NCBI RefSeq assembly: GCF_028807635.1
Contig: NZ_JARBAX010000001.1
Location: forward strand, 3,178,501-3,242,500
DNA from: Streptomyces spiramyceticus
Lineage (GTDB): Bacteria; Actinomycetota; Actinomycetes; Streptomycetales; Streptomycetaceae
DNA: 64,000 bases
Reading direction: 5' to 3'
Shown here: positions 48,645 to 56,790 of the stretch, in pieces
Layout of the letters: every line of letters starts with the position of its first letter
Position numbering within the stretch: the first letter of the stretch is position 1
Made by a program: the position numbers and the translations under genes
The notes under the pieces: generated by a model
Told to the model about the DNA's origin: nothing
Database searches by the model: none
Seen by the model: the letters and a program-made list of their open reading frames with translations, nothing else

Positions 48645-48761
48645 CACCGGCGCCGCAAGGGCGAGGAGCTGCCGGCCCGGTAAGAGGCGCACAACAAGTC
48701 CCACAAGCAGGCCCGGGCCCGTGTCGAGCACGTCTTCACGCGCATGAAGTGCTGGACGATT
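48645..48761 (+). pseudogene. IS5-like DDE transposase C-terminal remnant
   Basis: One frame reads HRRRKGEELPAR, a stop (TAA, 48681-48683), then EAHNKSHKQARARVEHVFTR and MKCWTI. The KGEELP...HNKSHKQxRARVEHVFxRMK pattern is the end of the DDE domain of IS5/IS1182-like transposases common in Streptomyces. The in-frame stop, the lost tail and the lack of the rest of the gene show a dead scar. No inverted repeats or target duplications could be found by eye. It marks an old insertion 0.4 kb after tRNA-Ile. Confidence 0.75.
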
Positions 48762-48842
48762 TCGTCGGATAGGGGGCGCGGCCGGAAGGGCCACCGGCCA
48801 CGCCCCCATCCACCCACTCAAAGGTCGTTTACGGGACAGGCC

Positions 48843-49133
48843 TTAGAAGGCGCTGCTGTTGCAGCCCATGCTCGAACCGATGTGGGTGTCCTGCTTGCCC
48901 GGGTCGCCCTCGCCGTTGAGCGCGCTGCCCAGCGCGCCGTTGAGGATGCCGACCTGGCCGAGGATGTCGAGGTTCAGGTCGTGCGACTTGCAGTTGGAGC
49001 TCTGGTGGATGTTGAAGTGGTCGCCGTCGTGGTGGCCGTGCCCATGGCCGCCGGCGTGGGCGGTGCCGGCACTCAGGAGTCCGACGCTGCCGAGGGCAGC
49101 AACCAGGACGGCAGCCTTGCGAAGCTTGTGCAT
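48843..49133 (-). CDS. Small His-rich secreted protein
   Basis: 96 aa. A clear signal peptide (MHKLRKAAVLVAALGSVGLL, cleavage near AHA-GG at 27). The mature part starts HGHGHHDGDHFNIH, a His-rich block that could bind metal. A segment ILGQVGILNGALGSALNGEG (about 57-76) and two cysteines (C48 and C90) follow. It resembles small exported proteins of Streptomyces hyphae, but I cannot place it in the chaplin or rodlin families: the chaplin motif is absent. The ATG follows GGAG by 5 bp. It is convergent with the IS scar. The function is unknown. Confidence 0.75.
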   Translation of the reverse strand: MHKLRKAAVLVAALGSVGLLSAGTAHAGGHGHGHHDGDHFNIHQSSNCKSHDLNLDILGQVGILNGALGSALNGEGDPGKQDTHIGSSMGCNSSAF

Positions 49134-49387
49134 GTCATCTCCGGTGGAGTGAGGTGGGTGCGATCTGTGATCGATCGACTTCGTTCAGTTACGGCAGATT
49201 AATATGAAATAGCATCAAAACACCCGCCGACGCGCCGAGTCCGGGCGGGACAGCTCGGGCTGGCCGCCAATGGGGTGCGCTGCGCGGGGTGCTCTTCGCA
49301 AATCGCCGACGCGATCGACGTACCGCTTGCCGATCTCGGCAGTGAAGAGCCCGGCCGCTCCCCAGTAAGCGGGCGGCCGGGGCGGTA

Positions 49388-49573
49388 TCAGTGACCGGCG
49401 GTGTACGGGGTCCGGGTTCTCGTGTCGACGACGATCACGAACGGGTCGCCGTAGGACTTCCTCGACCAGCCCCGCCTTCGCTTGGGCTGCGGCCCTGCTG
49501 CGGCCTTCCACGCCTGGTAGCTGTCCACTACGTCCACTACTTCGGCGTACCGCGGATCAATCCAGTCGCGCAT
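49388..49573 (-). CDS. Hypothetical 61-aa basic protein
   Basis: The ATG at 49573 follows GAGG by 5 bp. The sequence (MRDWIDPRYAEVVDVVDSYQ and on to TRTRTPYTAGH) is mixed, basic and lacks membrane segments. It sits 81 bp beyond the stop of the methyltransferase-like pseudogene and points the same way. I do not recognise it. It could be a real small gene or the remains of a larger one. The 254 bp between it and the secreted protein show no other gene. Confidence 0.4.
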   Translation of the reverse strand: MRDWIDPRYAEVVDVVDSYQAWKAAAGPQPKRRRGWSRKSYGDPFVIVVDTRTRTPYTAGH

Positions 49574-49653
49574 CTCGACCTCGTCTCTCTCCGTTCCCCA
49601 ACGACGTTGGAGCCGTGGGGGACGGAGACCAGGGAGTCGGTCGGGGCGGGCCT

Positions 49654-50592
49654 TTACGCGGAGGCGATCACTCGTCTCGGGTGGGTCAGCCACACGTCCT
49701 GACTGCGGGGCGTCACGGTCAACCCGAACGCGTGCGTCAGGGCTGCCCAGAGCCTCATACTCCTGGTACGTCGTCTCGACGTCCCACCACAAGTCGCGCT
49801 CGCCGTACTGCCACGTCTCGTCACCGGGCTCAGCGAATGCGCCCGACCCGGCCTGGTCCATCAGCCAGACCCCGGTGATGCCATCGTGCTCGGCGTGGAC
49901 CATCGAGACTCCGGGCATCCGGGCGCCCGCGTAGATGGAGAACCCGACAGTGAGCAAGAGCCGGGGGTCGACCTTGCTCACTGTCGGCCTGGCATTCCCT
50001 CGCACCTGCGCGTCGGCTGGGGCTCGGTGAGACCTCATCGGCATGTGGGACGCACCGCCCCGGAATGGGCCTGACGCGATGCCTCCCTCCTGGACCGACA
50101 GCTGGACGATTGCGCCGCTCCAGAACTCCCGGGCCATAGGCGCGACGAGATGCCGCCTGGTTTCACCTGGCGCACCAACTCGTACGGCACGCGGCGCAGC
50201 GCGCAGGTGGAGATCAGCCGGTCGTACGGAGCCGCCTCTACCCACCCGTGCTCGCCGTCGGCCACCACCACCGTGGGCGCGTACCCCAGAGTCGCGAGGT
50301 TCTGCCTCGCTTGATGAGCCAGCGGCGGGTCGATCTCGACGCTGAAGACGAGCTCTTCGCCCAGGCGCTCGGAGAGGAGCGCCGCGACGTAGCCGGTGGC
50401 AGTGCCGATCTCCAGCTCGTCGCTGTGGACGAGCTGCCTCCACTCGGCGTCCGGGCTGACCGGCTCGCACCGCTCCGGCCTTTGACGCCAGATGGTCGGC
50501 CCGCGCGGAGAGCGCAGCGCATCGGGGTGCCCGGCTTGGGGACCCAGCACACAACCGGGGATGTGCACGCGCCTCTGCTTCCAACTCGTCAT
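49654..50592 (-). pseudogene. Protein-L-isoaspartate methyltransferase-like gene with two frameshifts
   Basis: Frame one reads the SAM-binding core (DELEIGTATGYVAALLSERLG, PTVVVADGEHG, YDRLISTCALRRVPYELVRQ). At about 50150 one base is missing and the reading moves to VAPMAREFWSGAIVQLSVQE...RDLWWDVETTYQEYEALGSPD. At about 49725-49740 one extra base moves it again to FGLTVTPRSQDVWLTHPRRV, then a stop at 49654. The N-terminal third, up to DELEIG, looks rearranged. The family is the PCMT-like methyltransferase found near small peptides and ATP-grasp or kinase genes in Streptomyces. The gene is probably dead, unless the two shifts are assembly errors. It overlaps the 43-aa ORF by one base (TAATG). 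Confidence 0.75.
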
Positions 50593-50723
50593 TATGGCCG
50601 CCCCGTCGTGGCCTGCTCCGCGGCCGCGGTGAGGCAGCGCTGTTGACGGCACGGCGCGCATGCGTAGCGGCCGTAGCCCGGGCCGGACGTCGCCTCGGCG
50701 GAGTCGATGAGCACGGCGGTCAT
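50592..50723 (-). CDS. 43-aa peptide with CxxC motif, coupled to the methyltransferase-like gene
   Basis: The ATG at 50723 follows GGGG by 7 bp. The peptide begins MTAVLIDSAEATSGPGYGRY and continues ACAPCRQQRC, so a C-x2-C pair and a third Cys are present; it ends TTGRP. The stop overlaps the start of the methyltransferase-like gene (TAATG), a strong sign of coupling. It is not recognised. Possibilities are a small zinc-ribbon partner or a modified-peptide precursor; it lacks an obvious leader. The 137 bp between it and DLW-39 have a TATAGT hexamer near 50810. Confidence 0.45.
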   Translation of the reverse strand: MTAVLIDSAEATSGPGYGRYACAPCRQQRCLTAAAEQATTGRP

Positions 50724-50860
50724 CGATGGCCCCTACCGGGCCTTTTGCGTACCTGTGGACGGCCCGAGTCGGGTGGGAACTAGGTCACCGATCGGTATCG
50801 GTCGGTGTGTATAGTCGGGCGCCAGATGTCTCCTACGTCAAGGAAAGACGAGGTCGCGCG

Positions 50861-50995
50861 GTGAAGAAGCTTCTCCTGGTCGCACTGGCCGCCATCGGCG
50901 GGCTCCTCGTGTACCGCCAGATCCAGGCGGATCGCGCCGAGCAGGATCTGTGGACGGAGGCGACTGACTCCGTGCCCGCAGGTTCGGGTGTGTGA
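50861..50995 (+). CDS. DLW-39 family small membrane protein
   Basis: 44 aa, starting VKKLLLVALAAIGGLLVYRQ and containing the EQDLWTEA motif (about 27-34) that names the DLW-39 family, a tiny actinobacterial protein found downstream of the gyrA tRNAs. One N-terminal membrane helix. The GTG at 50861 follows GAGG. A TATAGT hexamer at 50810-50815, next to an ACCGATCGGT palindrome, may be its promoter. A strong terminator follows at 51018. The function is unknown. Confidence 0.85.
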   Translation: MKKLLLVALAAIGGLLVYRQIQADRAEQDLWTEATDSVPAGSGV

Positions 50996-51017
50996 GACCC
51001 AGTAGTCCGTAACACTT

Positions 51018-51042
51018 GCCCCGGTCGCCGAGCGACCGGGGC
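51018..51042 (+). terminator. DLW-39 gene terminator
   Basis: Perfect 11-bp stem (GCCCCGGTCGC with GCGACCGGGGC) and a 3-base loop, followed by TTT. Confidence 0.88.
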
Positions 51043-51195
51043 TTTGTGCTGTCCGCGGGATGTGTGTGCGGGTGCGGCGAGTCGTTGTTGCGGGACCGTG
51101 ACACCTCCCCCTTGAATTCGCCGACGCAAATCAATAACTTGCATGAGCAAAGCGGTGGGATCTTGGTGCGGAGAGTCCCGGGGGAGGGGGAACGG

Positions 51196-52635
51196 GTGAA
51201 GGCACGACTTGGCCGCCGGGCGGCGGCCGCGCTGATCGACGGGGCGGTGCTCGACGGGGCGGTGCTCGGCGTGGTGGCGGGGCCGCTGCCCGCCGTGGCC
51301 GCGGACGGAACGGGGCAGGCTGAGGGGGCGGACGGCAGAAGCAGCCTGGTGATGGTGCTCGACTCCTCCGGCTCCATGGCCGACGACGACGGCACGGGAC
51401 GTACGCGGATGGAGGCCGCACGCGAGGCGGTATCCACGGTTGTGGACACGCTTCCCGACGGCTACCCCACAGGACTGCGGGTGTACGGCGCCGACCGGGC
51501 CTCCGGCTGCACCGACACACGGCTGGTACGGCCCGTACGGCCGCTGGACCGCGATGGGATGAAGCAGGCCGTGAACCGGGTGAAGCCCAAGGGAGACGCC
51601 CCCGGGGGGCTGTCCCTTCAGAAGGCCGCACAGGACCTGCCGGAGCCCGCCGACGGCGCCCTCGGGCGTCGCACGATCCTGCTGATCTCCGACAGCGAGG
51701 ACACCTGCGGGACGCCGCAGCCCTGCGAGGTCGCCAAGCAGCTCGGCGAGGACGGGGTCGACCTGCGGATCGACACCATCGGCTTCCAGGTACGAGGCAA
51801 GGCCAGGCAGCAGCTCGAATGCATCGCTGAGGCCGGCCACGGCTCGTACTACGACGCCCCTGACGCCGATGCGCCGGCCAGGCAGCTCCAGCGGGCCTCC
51901 CAACTCTCCGCGAACGGCTACCGGTTCCGGGGCGAACGCATCGAGGGCGGTGCGAGCGCCATCGGCGCGGCCCGGATCGCGCCCGGCCGGTACACCGACA
52001 CCATCGGGCCCGGCGAGACCCGCTGGTACGCGGCGCAGCTCGACGCGAAGTCGGCCGCCGATCTCGCGGTGACTGCCGTGCCGCAGCCGGGAGTCAAAGC
52101 CGGTTACGGGGACGGGATTGCTCGGAGACCAGCTTTGTGGACACCGCGGTGTCCAGCGCGGGCCGCAAACCGATCGGGGGCAGCAGCGAGTTCAACGACC
52201 ACCGGATATATCTCGGCAAGCCGGCCGCGCTCGACCTCGGCACCGTGCCAGTGACCTGGACGAACCGCTGGGAGACCTCGTCCCATGTCGTGCCGGTGCG
52301 CTCGGCGGGCGAGTACTCCATCGCGGTCTCGCTCGGACCGAATGCCGCGAAGTTCGCCGAGAACGCGGCTGTCGGCGTCGTACTGCGGGTGGATGTGATC
52401 GGTGACGAGCCGGCAGGGCCGCAGCACGATGCGCCCGTCGTGGCGAAGTCGGACAAGAAAGCGGACAACAAGGGTGGTTCGGCGGCCCACGCAGACAGTG
52501 GTGAGGCTGCCGGGGCAGGATGGACCGGCACTGTGACCGCCGCGGTGGGCGGCGCGGTTGTCCTGGCCGCGGGGGTTCGTGTTCGCGGTGATGCGGCGCA
52601 GGTCGGCCATGAAGACGACAAGGGGTGGCGCGTGA
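51196..52635 (+). pseudogene. Secreted von Willebrand factor A protein, frameshifted twice
   Basis: The GTG at 51196 follows GGGGGAGGGGG. A signal or anchor helix (about 1-35) precedes a vWA domain with the MIDAS motif DSSGS (in MVLDSSGSMADDDG) and ILLISDSEDTCGTPQPC. A C-terminal beta domain begins RYTDTIGPGETRWYAAQLDA. At about 52110-52117 (ACGGGGACGGGATT) one base is missing; the protein continues in another frame as ETSFVDTAVSSAGRKPIG through VVLRVDVIGDEP. At the G run 52571-52575 one extra base shifts it back to FVFAVMRRRSAMKTTRGGA and the TGA at 52633-52635. Both shifts are in G-rich runs, so sequencing error is possible. The stop overlaps the start of the next gene. MIDAS-bearing vWA proteins bind ligands outside the cell. 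Confidence 0.8.
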
Positions 52636-53978
52636 AGAGGCAGCGCAGCAGGGGAAGAGTCGCGTCGGCCGCGCTGGCGGCACTGTGTGCGGTGGCGGCC
52701 CTGCCGGGGCAGGCGTGGGCAGCGGGAGAGCCCAGTCCGTACACCTACGAGCCGTCCGCGCAGCCGGTCAAGGGCGCGGTGGTCAACACCGATGCCGAGC
52801 AGCTGAAGGCCGGCGGTACGTACAAGGACTCCATCAAGCCGGGCGGCAAGCTCTTCTACCGGGTGGTCCTCGACGCGAAGTCCAACGCCTATGTGTCGGC
52901 CACGGCAGTGCCCAAGCTCGGCACGAAGGTGTCGTACGCCGACGAGCTCAAGGTGACGCTCCAGGACCGCGACGGGAATTCGTGCAATTACGGCACCGCG
53001 CAGTTCCAGTCCGCCGAATTCGCGCGTCCGGTGGGCACCTACGCCCACCGGACCATCGACAAGGACAGCACCTCCTGCCAGGAGGCCGACACGTACTACG
53101 TCCTCGTCGAGCGGGACAGTGAGGCCACTTCGTCGAGCGAGCCCTGGGACCTGGAGATCCGGCATCTGACGGAGCCGGGGCTGAAGGCGGCCGGGCCCAC
53201 GGCCGCGCCCGAGAACTGGCCCAGTGCCTCCCCGGAGCCGCCGACGGGCGGGCCGCAGGAACGCAGGGGCGGGACGAGCTTCTTCAGTGCTCGCGGGCTG
53301 AAGGAGGGCGAATGGCGGGACAAGATCAAGCCGGGCGAGACGCTGTTCTACAAGGTGCCTGTCGACTGGGGGCAGCAGCTCTTCGCCAGCGCCGACCTGA
53401 GCAGCGCGGCGGGCGAAGGGTATGTGCCCAACGCGCTCGCCATGGCGGTGTACAACCCGGCGCGGGGGCTCGTCGACAGTGCGTCCGACGTCGCGTACGA
53501 CGGCAAGCAGAAGTCGACCGCGCTGGATCCGCTGCCGCCCGTGGCGTACGAGAACCGCTTCGACTCGAAGGACTCCGTCAACGGGATGCGCTTCGCGGGA
53601 TGGTACTACCTGAGGGTCAGTCTCAATCCCGCTGTGGAGAAGGAGTTCGGATCGAATCCGCTCGGCCTGTCGCTGCGGCTCAATGTGAAGGGCGATGCGC
53701 AGAGCGCGCCCGGTTACGCGGGGCCGGCCGGCGACTTCGAGGTCACCGACGACCACCTGAGCGCGGCCGAGAGCGGGCAGAGCTCGTCCGAGGCGGAGAA
53801 GAGCGGCACGATGCAGCTCGTCGCGGCGGCCGGGATCGGGGCGGGCACTGTGCTCGTGCTCGGACTCGGCGTGTGGATGCTCGTCGCCAGGCGGCGGGCG
53901 GCGGCTGGGCCGCCGAGCGCGGGGCAGGGGGCCGACAGCGGGGCGCCCACGCAATACGGGCCGCCCGCCGCCTGGTAG
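52632..53978 (+). CDS. Secreted membrane-anchored protein, paralogue of the vWA C-terminal domain
   Basis: 448 aa. Signal peptide (about 1-31, cleavage near WAA-GEP). Two similar beta domains: the first starts TYKDSIKPGGKLFYRVVLDAKSNAY (about 65) and carries a C-x-x-pair (NSCNYG and TSCQEAD), the second starts WRDKIKPGETLFYKVPVDWGQQL (about 225). One membrane helix near the C-terminus (LVAAAGIGAGTVLVLGLGVWMLVA, about 395-418) and a short Pro/Gly tail follow. The repeated G-G/E-T/K-L-F-Y-x-V motif is shared with the vWA gene. The GTG at 52632 overlaps its stop (GTGA). It is probably coupled to it. Function unknown; likely surface adhesion or envelope. Confidence 0.8.
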   Translation: MKRQRSRGRVASAALAALCAVAALPGQAWAAGEPSPYTYEPSAQPVKGAVVNTDAEQLKAGGTYKDSIKPGGKLFYRVVLDAKSNAYVSATAVPKLGTKVSYADELKVTLQDRDGNSCNYGTAQFQSAEFARPVGTYAHRTIDKDSTSCQEADTYYVLVERDSEATSSSEPWDLEIRHLTEPGLKAAGPTAAPENWPSASPEPPTGGPQERRGGTSFFSARGLKEGEWRDKIKPGETLFYKVPVDWGQQLFASADLSSAAGEGYVPNALAMAVYNPARGLVDSASDVAYDGKQKSTALDPLPPVAYENRFDSKDSVNGMRFAGWYYLRVSLNPAVEKEFGSNPLGLSLRLNVKGDAQSAPGYAGPAGDFEVTDDHLSAAESGQSSSEAEKSGTMQLVAAAGIGAGTVLVLGLGVWMLVARRRAAAGPPSAGQGADSGAPTQYGPPAAW

Positions 53979-54004
53979 ACACCGGGCGGCCCACCGGGCG
54001 GGCC

Positions 54005-55414
54005 TCAGGTCTGGGTCAGCGCCCAGATGCCCACCGCGAAACAGACCAGCGCCAGCAGCAGCACCGGGACCGTCACCTTCGGGGGCGGTCCCGGGCGCGT
54101 GCGCGGGGCCGGGACGGGGGCGTGAGCCGGAGTGGGAACCTCCGGGCCCTGAGCGGTGTATGGACGAGTAAGGGCTTGTTCGTACTGGACCGCGGCCACG
54201 GGGCTCTGGGAGGGGTTCTGTGCCGCGCCGGAGAGGGGGGAGGGCGCATGCGCGGGTGCGGGGGCGGACGTGGGCGTCGATGTGGGGGGAGTCGACGGCT
54301 GCGCGGGGTGCGGGTGCGGGTACGCGGGCTGCTGGGGCGGCGGGGCCAGGTGGAAGCTGCCCGTCTCCGACATCGGGGCGGGCGCGGGGGGCTGCTGCTG
54401 TACGGGCGCCTGCCGGCCGCCCTGTGTATGTCCCTGCGCGTGGCCCTGCGCACGTTCCTGCGCGTGGCCCTGCGCGTGGTCCTGCGCCTGTCCCTGGCCG
54501 TTCTGTACGAAGCCGCCGGGGCCGGCAGCGGGTGCCTCCGGGCCTGCCGGGCCGAAGCCGGGCGGCAGCGGACCGATCTGGTCGAAGATCTCCACCGGCT
54601 CCTCGCCCGGCGCCGGCTCGGGCAGCATCTCGACGGCCGCGGTCAGCGCCTTGCGCGCGCCCGTGGCCGTACGGAACCTGGCCTGCGGATCGGGCTGCAG
54701 CATCCCGGCGATGACCTGCCACAGGGGCTCCGGAATGCCCTGGGGGGCGCCCGGTGTGCCGTACGTCGCGAAGTGCTCCACCAGGGCCTGGGAGTCCGGC
54801 TTCTGACCCTGCAGCAGGTAAAGGGCGACCAGGCCGGCCGCGAACAGGTCGGCCGGGAAGTCCGGTTCCGCGCCCATCAACTGCTCGGGCGCGAAATAAC
54901 CGGGCGTCCCCACCACATAGTTGGTCTCGGTGAGGCGGGGCTCGCCCTTGCGCATCGAGATACCGAAATCGGACAGCCGCAGATGCGGCCGCCCGGTGCC
55001 GGTGGCTTCCAGCAGGATGTTCGCCGGCTTGATGTCGCGGTGCACAACACCTTCGGCGTGCACCGCGGCCAGACCGGAAAGGAGCTGGTCGAGCAGGGTG
55101 CAGACAAAGCGGGGCGGCAGCGGGCCGTAGTCCCCGATCACATGCGCCAGGGAACCGCCGGCCACCAGGTCCATGGTGAACAGCACCTTGTCGTCGTCCG
55201 CGGCCCAGCTGGCCGGGGCGAGCACATGGGGGTGGTCGATCCGCAGTGCCTGCTCGCGGACGAAGCGCAGCAAAGTGTGTGCATCGCTCTGCTGCAGCAC
55301 CTTTGCCGCCACATAACGGCGACGCCTGTGGTCCCAGGACCGCCAGACGGCGCCGACTCCACCGCGCCCGATCGGGTCGACCAGCTCGTACCGACCAGCG
55401 AAGATCTCACCCAT
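54005..55414 (-). CDS. Ser/Thr protein kinase (PknB-like) with C-terminal membrane helix
   Basis: 469 aa. Complete kinase core: G-rich loop GRGGVGAVW (17-25), K38, HRD at 125-127 with D127, DFG at 149-151, VGTPGYFAPEQL activation segment (168-179). A disordered Pro/Ala/Gln tail follows (about 280-445) with an AQGHAQ repeat. The protein ends with one membrane helix (about 447-469) and no extracytoplasmic sensor. So it cannot sense the wall directly, unlike PASTA kinases. The ATG at 55414 is chosen by homology-like start (MGEIFAGRYELV). It lies 31 bp behind the HTH gene and is probably co-transcribed with it. Confidence 0.9.
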   Translation of the reverse strand: MGEIFAGRYELVDPIGRGGVGAVWRSWDHRRRRYVAAKVLQQSDAHTLLRFVREQALRIDHPHVLAPASWAADDDKVLFTMDLVAGGSLAHVIGDYGPLPPRFVCTLLDQLLSGLAAVHAEGVVHRDIKPANILLEATGTGRPHLRLSDFGISMRKGEPRLTETNYVVGTPGYFAPEQLMGAEPDFPADLFAAGLVALYLLQGQKPDSQALVEHFATYGTPGAPQGIPEPLWQVIAGMLQPDPQARFRTATGARKALTAAVEMLPEPAPGEEPVEIFDQIGPLPPGFGPAGPEAPAAGPGGFVQNGQGQAQDHAQGHAQERAQGHAQGHTQGGRQAPVQQQPPAPAPMSETGSFHLAPPPQQPAYPHPHPAQPSTPPTSTPTSAPAPAHAPSPLSGAAQNPSQSPVAAVQYEQALTRPYTAQGPEVPTPAHAPVPAPRTRPGPPPKVTVPVLLLALVCFAVGIWALTQT

Positions 55415-55445
55415 TGCGCTGTGCCCGCTCCCCGGTCCGCTGCTC

Positions 55446-55994
55446 TCAGCTCTGGTGCGCCTCGTAGTGGGCGACCGCGTCCGCGGTGCGCCCGGCGCCG
55501 TACACCCTGAGGAACTCTGCCAGTTCCGGATGGGTCGGGGCGAGAGTGTCCGCCGCATCGATGATGTCCCCGGCGGCGGCCACCGAGCGCAGCAGCGACT
55601 GGATTTCGCGCACCACGCGCCGTACGGTCGGCGCTCCCGAACTGGCAGTGGTCTGACTGGTGTTGCTCAGCACGGAACCGCCCTGTGACTTCTTGATCTC
55701 TTCCATCCGGTCGGTGGCTTCGACAGCGCTCACGCTGCCGTCCGCGACCTGGCCGGCCAGATCCTGCAGAGCCTGGACGCGCTGGACCACGGCAGGATTG
55801 CCGATCTTGGCGCGCTGGCCGCTCATCAGCTGGGACAGCATGGGTGCGGACAGACCGAGCACCGCCGCGAGCCTGGCCTGATTCAGGCCGAGGTCGTCGA
55901 TCAGCCGACGGAAGAGCGCCCCCAACGGCTCCCCGTACCAACTGCGCTGAAGCTCTCGGGCTCTAGCTGTCGCCTCTTGTTGCGCTGCATCCAT
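55446..55994 (-). CDS. XRE-type HTH DNA-binding protein
   Basis: 182 aa. The helix-turn-helix is at about 24-60 (LGALFRRLIDDLGLNQARLA, AVLGLSAPMLSQLMSGQRAK). The middle part (85-120) is charged and Ser-rich. The C-terminal helical part ends AHYEAHQS. It shares direction with the kinase gene and lies 31 bp before it; the kinase may phosphorylate it. As I recall this pair is conserved in Streptomyces. The ATG follows GGGGAGACGC. It has no receiver or ligand domain. Confidence 0.85.
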   Translation of the reverse strand: MDAAQQEATARARELQRSWYGEPLGALFRRLIDDLGLNQARLAAVLGLSAPMLSQLMSGQRAKIGNPAVVQRVQALQDLAGQVADGSVSAVEATDRMEEIKKSQGGSVLSNTSQTTASSGAPTVRRVVREIQSLLRSVAAAGDIIDAADTLAPTHPELAEFLRVYGAGRTADAVAHYEAHQS

Positions 55995-56157
55995 TGCGTC
56001 TCCCCTTCGCTGCTGCGAACCTCGCCGAGCATCTTACGGAGCGTGGTCGCGCACGGGGAGTCCCAATCCTTTTGCAAGATCCGGGGGAAGACCCGGTACT
56101 CTGGTCTGCGGCGGTGGCCACGGTGCAGTTTCCGACCGGTCACGTCCACCCATTCTC

Positions 56158-56230
56158 GGGGCCTTAGCTCAGTTGGTAGAGCGCTGCCTTTGCAAGGCAG
56201 ATGTCAGGAGTTCGAATCTCCTAGGCTCCA
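56158..56230 (+). tRNA. tRNA-Ala (TGC anticodon)
   Basis: 73 nt. Acceptor stem GGGGCCT with AGGCTCC (one G-U pair), anticodon stem CTGCC/GGCAG with loop TTTGCAA and TGC at 56191-56193, and a T-arm with GTTCGAATC. No CCA is encoded. A strong terminator follows. Confidence 0.97.
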
Positions 56231-56238
56231 CAGCGCAG

Positions 56239-56276
56239 ATACCCCTCTGACCTGTTTTCGCAGGTCAGAGGGGTAT
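56239..56276 (+). terminator. tRNA-Ala terminator
   Basis: Perfect 16-bp stem (ATACCCCTCTGACCTG with CAGGTCAGAGGGGTAT), 6-base loop, then a T run. The T run on the other side also serves the convergent gene. Confidence 0.93.
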
Positions 56277-56285
56277 TTTTGTGGT

Positions 56286-56654
56286 TCACAGCCCGGCGTC
56301 CCTGGCGAGCAGCGCCGCCTGCACCCGGTTGTCGCACTCCAGCTTCGCCAGAATCCGGCTGACGTACGTCTTCACTGTGGCCTCGCTCATATGGAGCCGC
56401 TTGCCCGCGTCCGCGTTGGACAGGCCCTCGCCCAGCAGCGCGAGGACCTCACGCTCCCGCCCGCTCAGCGCTGTGACCTGCTGCCGAGCCTGCTCGGCGC
56501 GGGCCGGCGCCGGGCCCGAGGCCAGCTGCTCCACCACGTGCCGGGTCGCGCCGGGCGACAGATACGCGTCCCCGGCCGCGGCCGCCCGTACCGCCCGGAT
56601 CAGCTCGGCGGGCGCCGAGTCCTTCAGGACCCGGAACTTCGATGACACGTCCAC
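56286..56654 (-). pseudogene. Beheaded LuxR-type response regulator
   Basis: Only the last part of a receiver domain (VLKDSAPAELIRAVRAAAAG, then DAYLSPGATRHVVEQL) and a full LuxR HTH (LSGREREVLALLGEGLSNAD, AGKRLHMSEATVKTYVSRIL) are present. The phosphoacceptor Asp and the rest of the receiver are missing: upstream of the GTG codons at 56648/56654 the frame is unrelated. It looks like a 5' deletion next to tRNA-Ala; no partner histidine kinase is nearby. It may still be expressed as a DNA-binding fragment. Confidence 0.7.
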
Positions 56655-56790
56655 GGCCGACCTTCGTCGCGCTCTGCCGCTACGAAAGAGAACTACGAAA
56701 GAACACGGGTGCCCGGGAGACCCACGAGCCTCCCGGGCACCGTCGACGTACGGGCGGTACGGACGTACAGCCGTAACGCAAGTCGTTACG

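Noticed and set aside
48744..49202. An open frame of 152 codons on the plus strand near the secreted peptide
   Set aside because: It starts inside the IS scar (MKCWTI) and runs antisense through the secreted peptide gene, which has a signal peptide and a ribosome site.
49245..49392. A possible HTH-regulator remnant (GQLGLAANG ... SQIADAIDVPLADL) on the plus strand
   Set aside because: The two pieces look XRE-like but lack a continuous domain, a start and a proper spacing. Too weak to call.
48167..50860. A phage or integrative element bordered by tRNA-Ile
   Set aside because: No integrase or excisionase gene and no repeat of the tRNA 3' end was seen in the window; only an IS scar and decayed genes.
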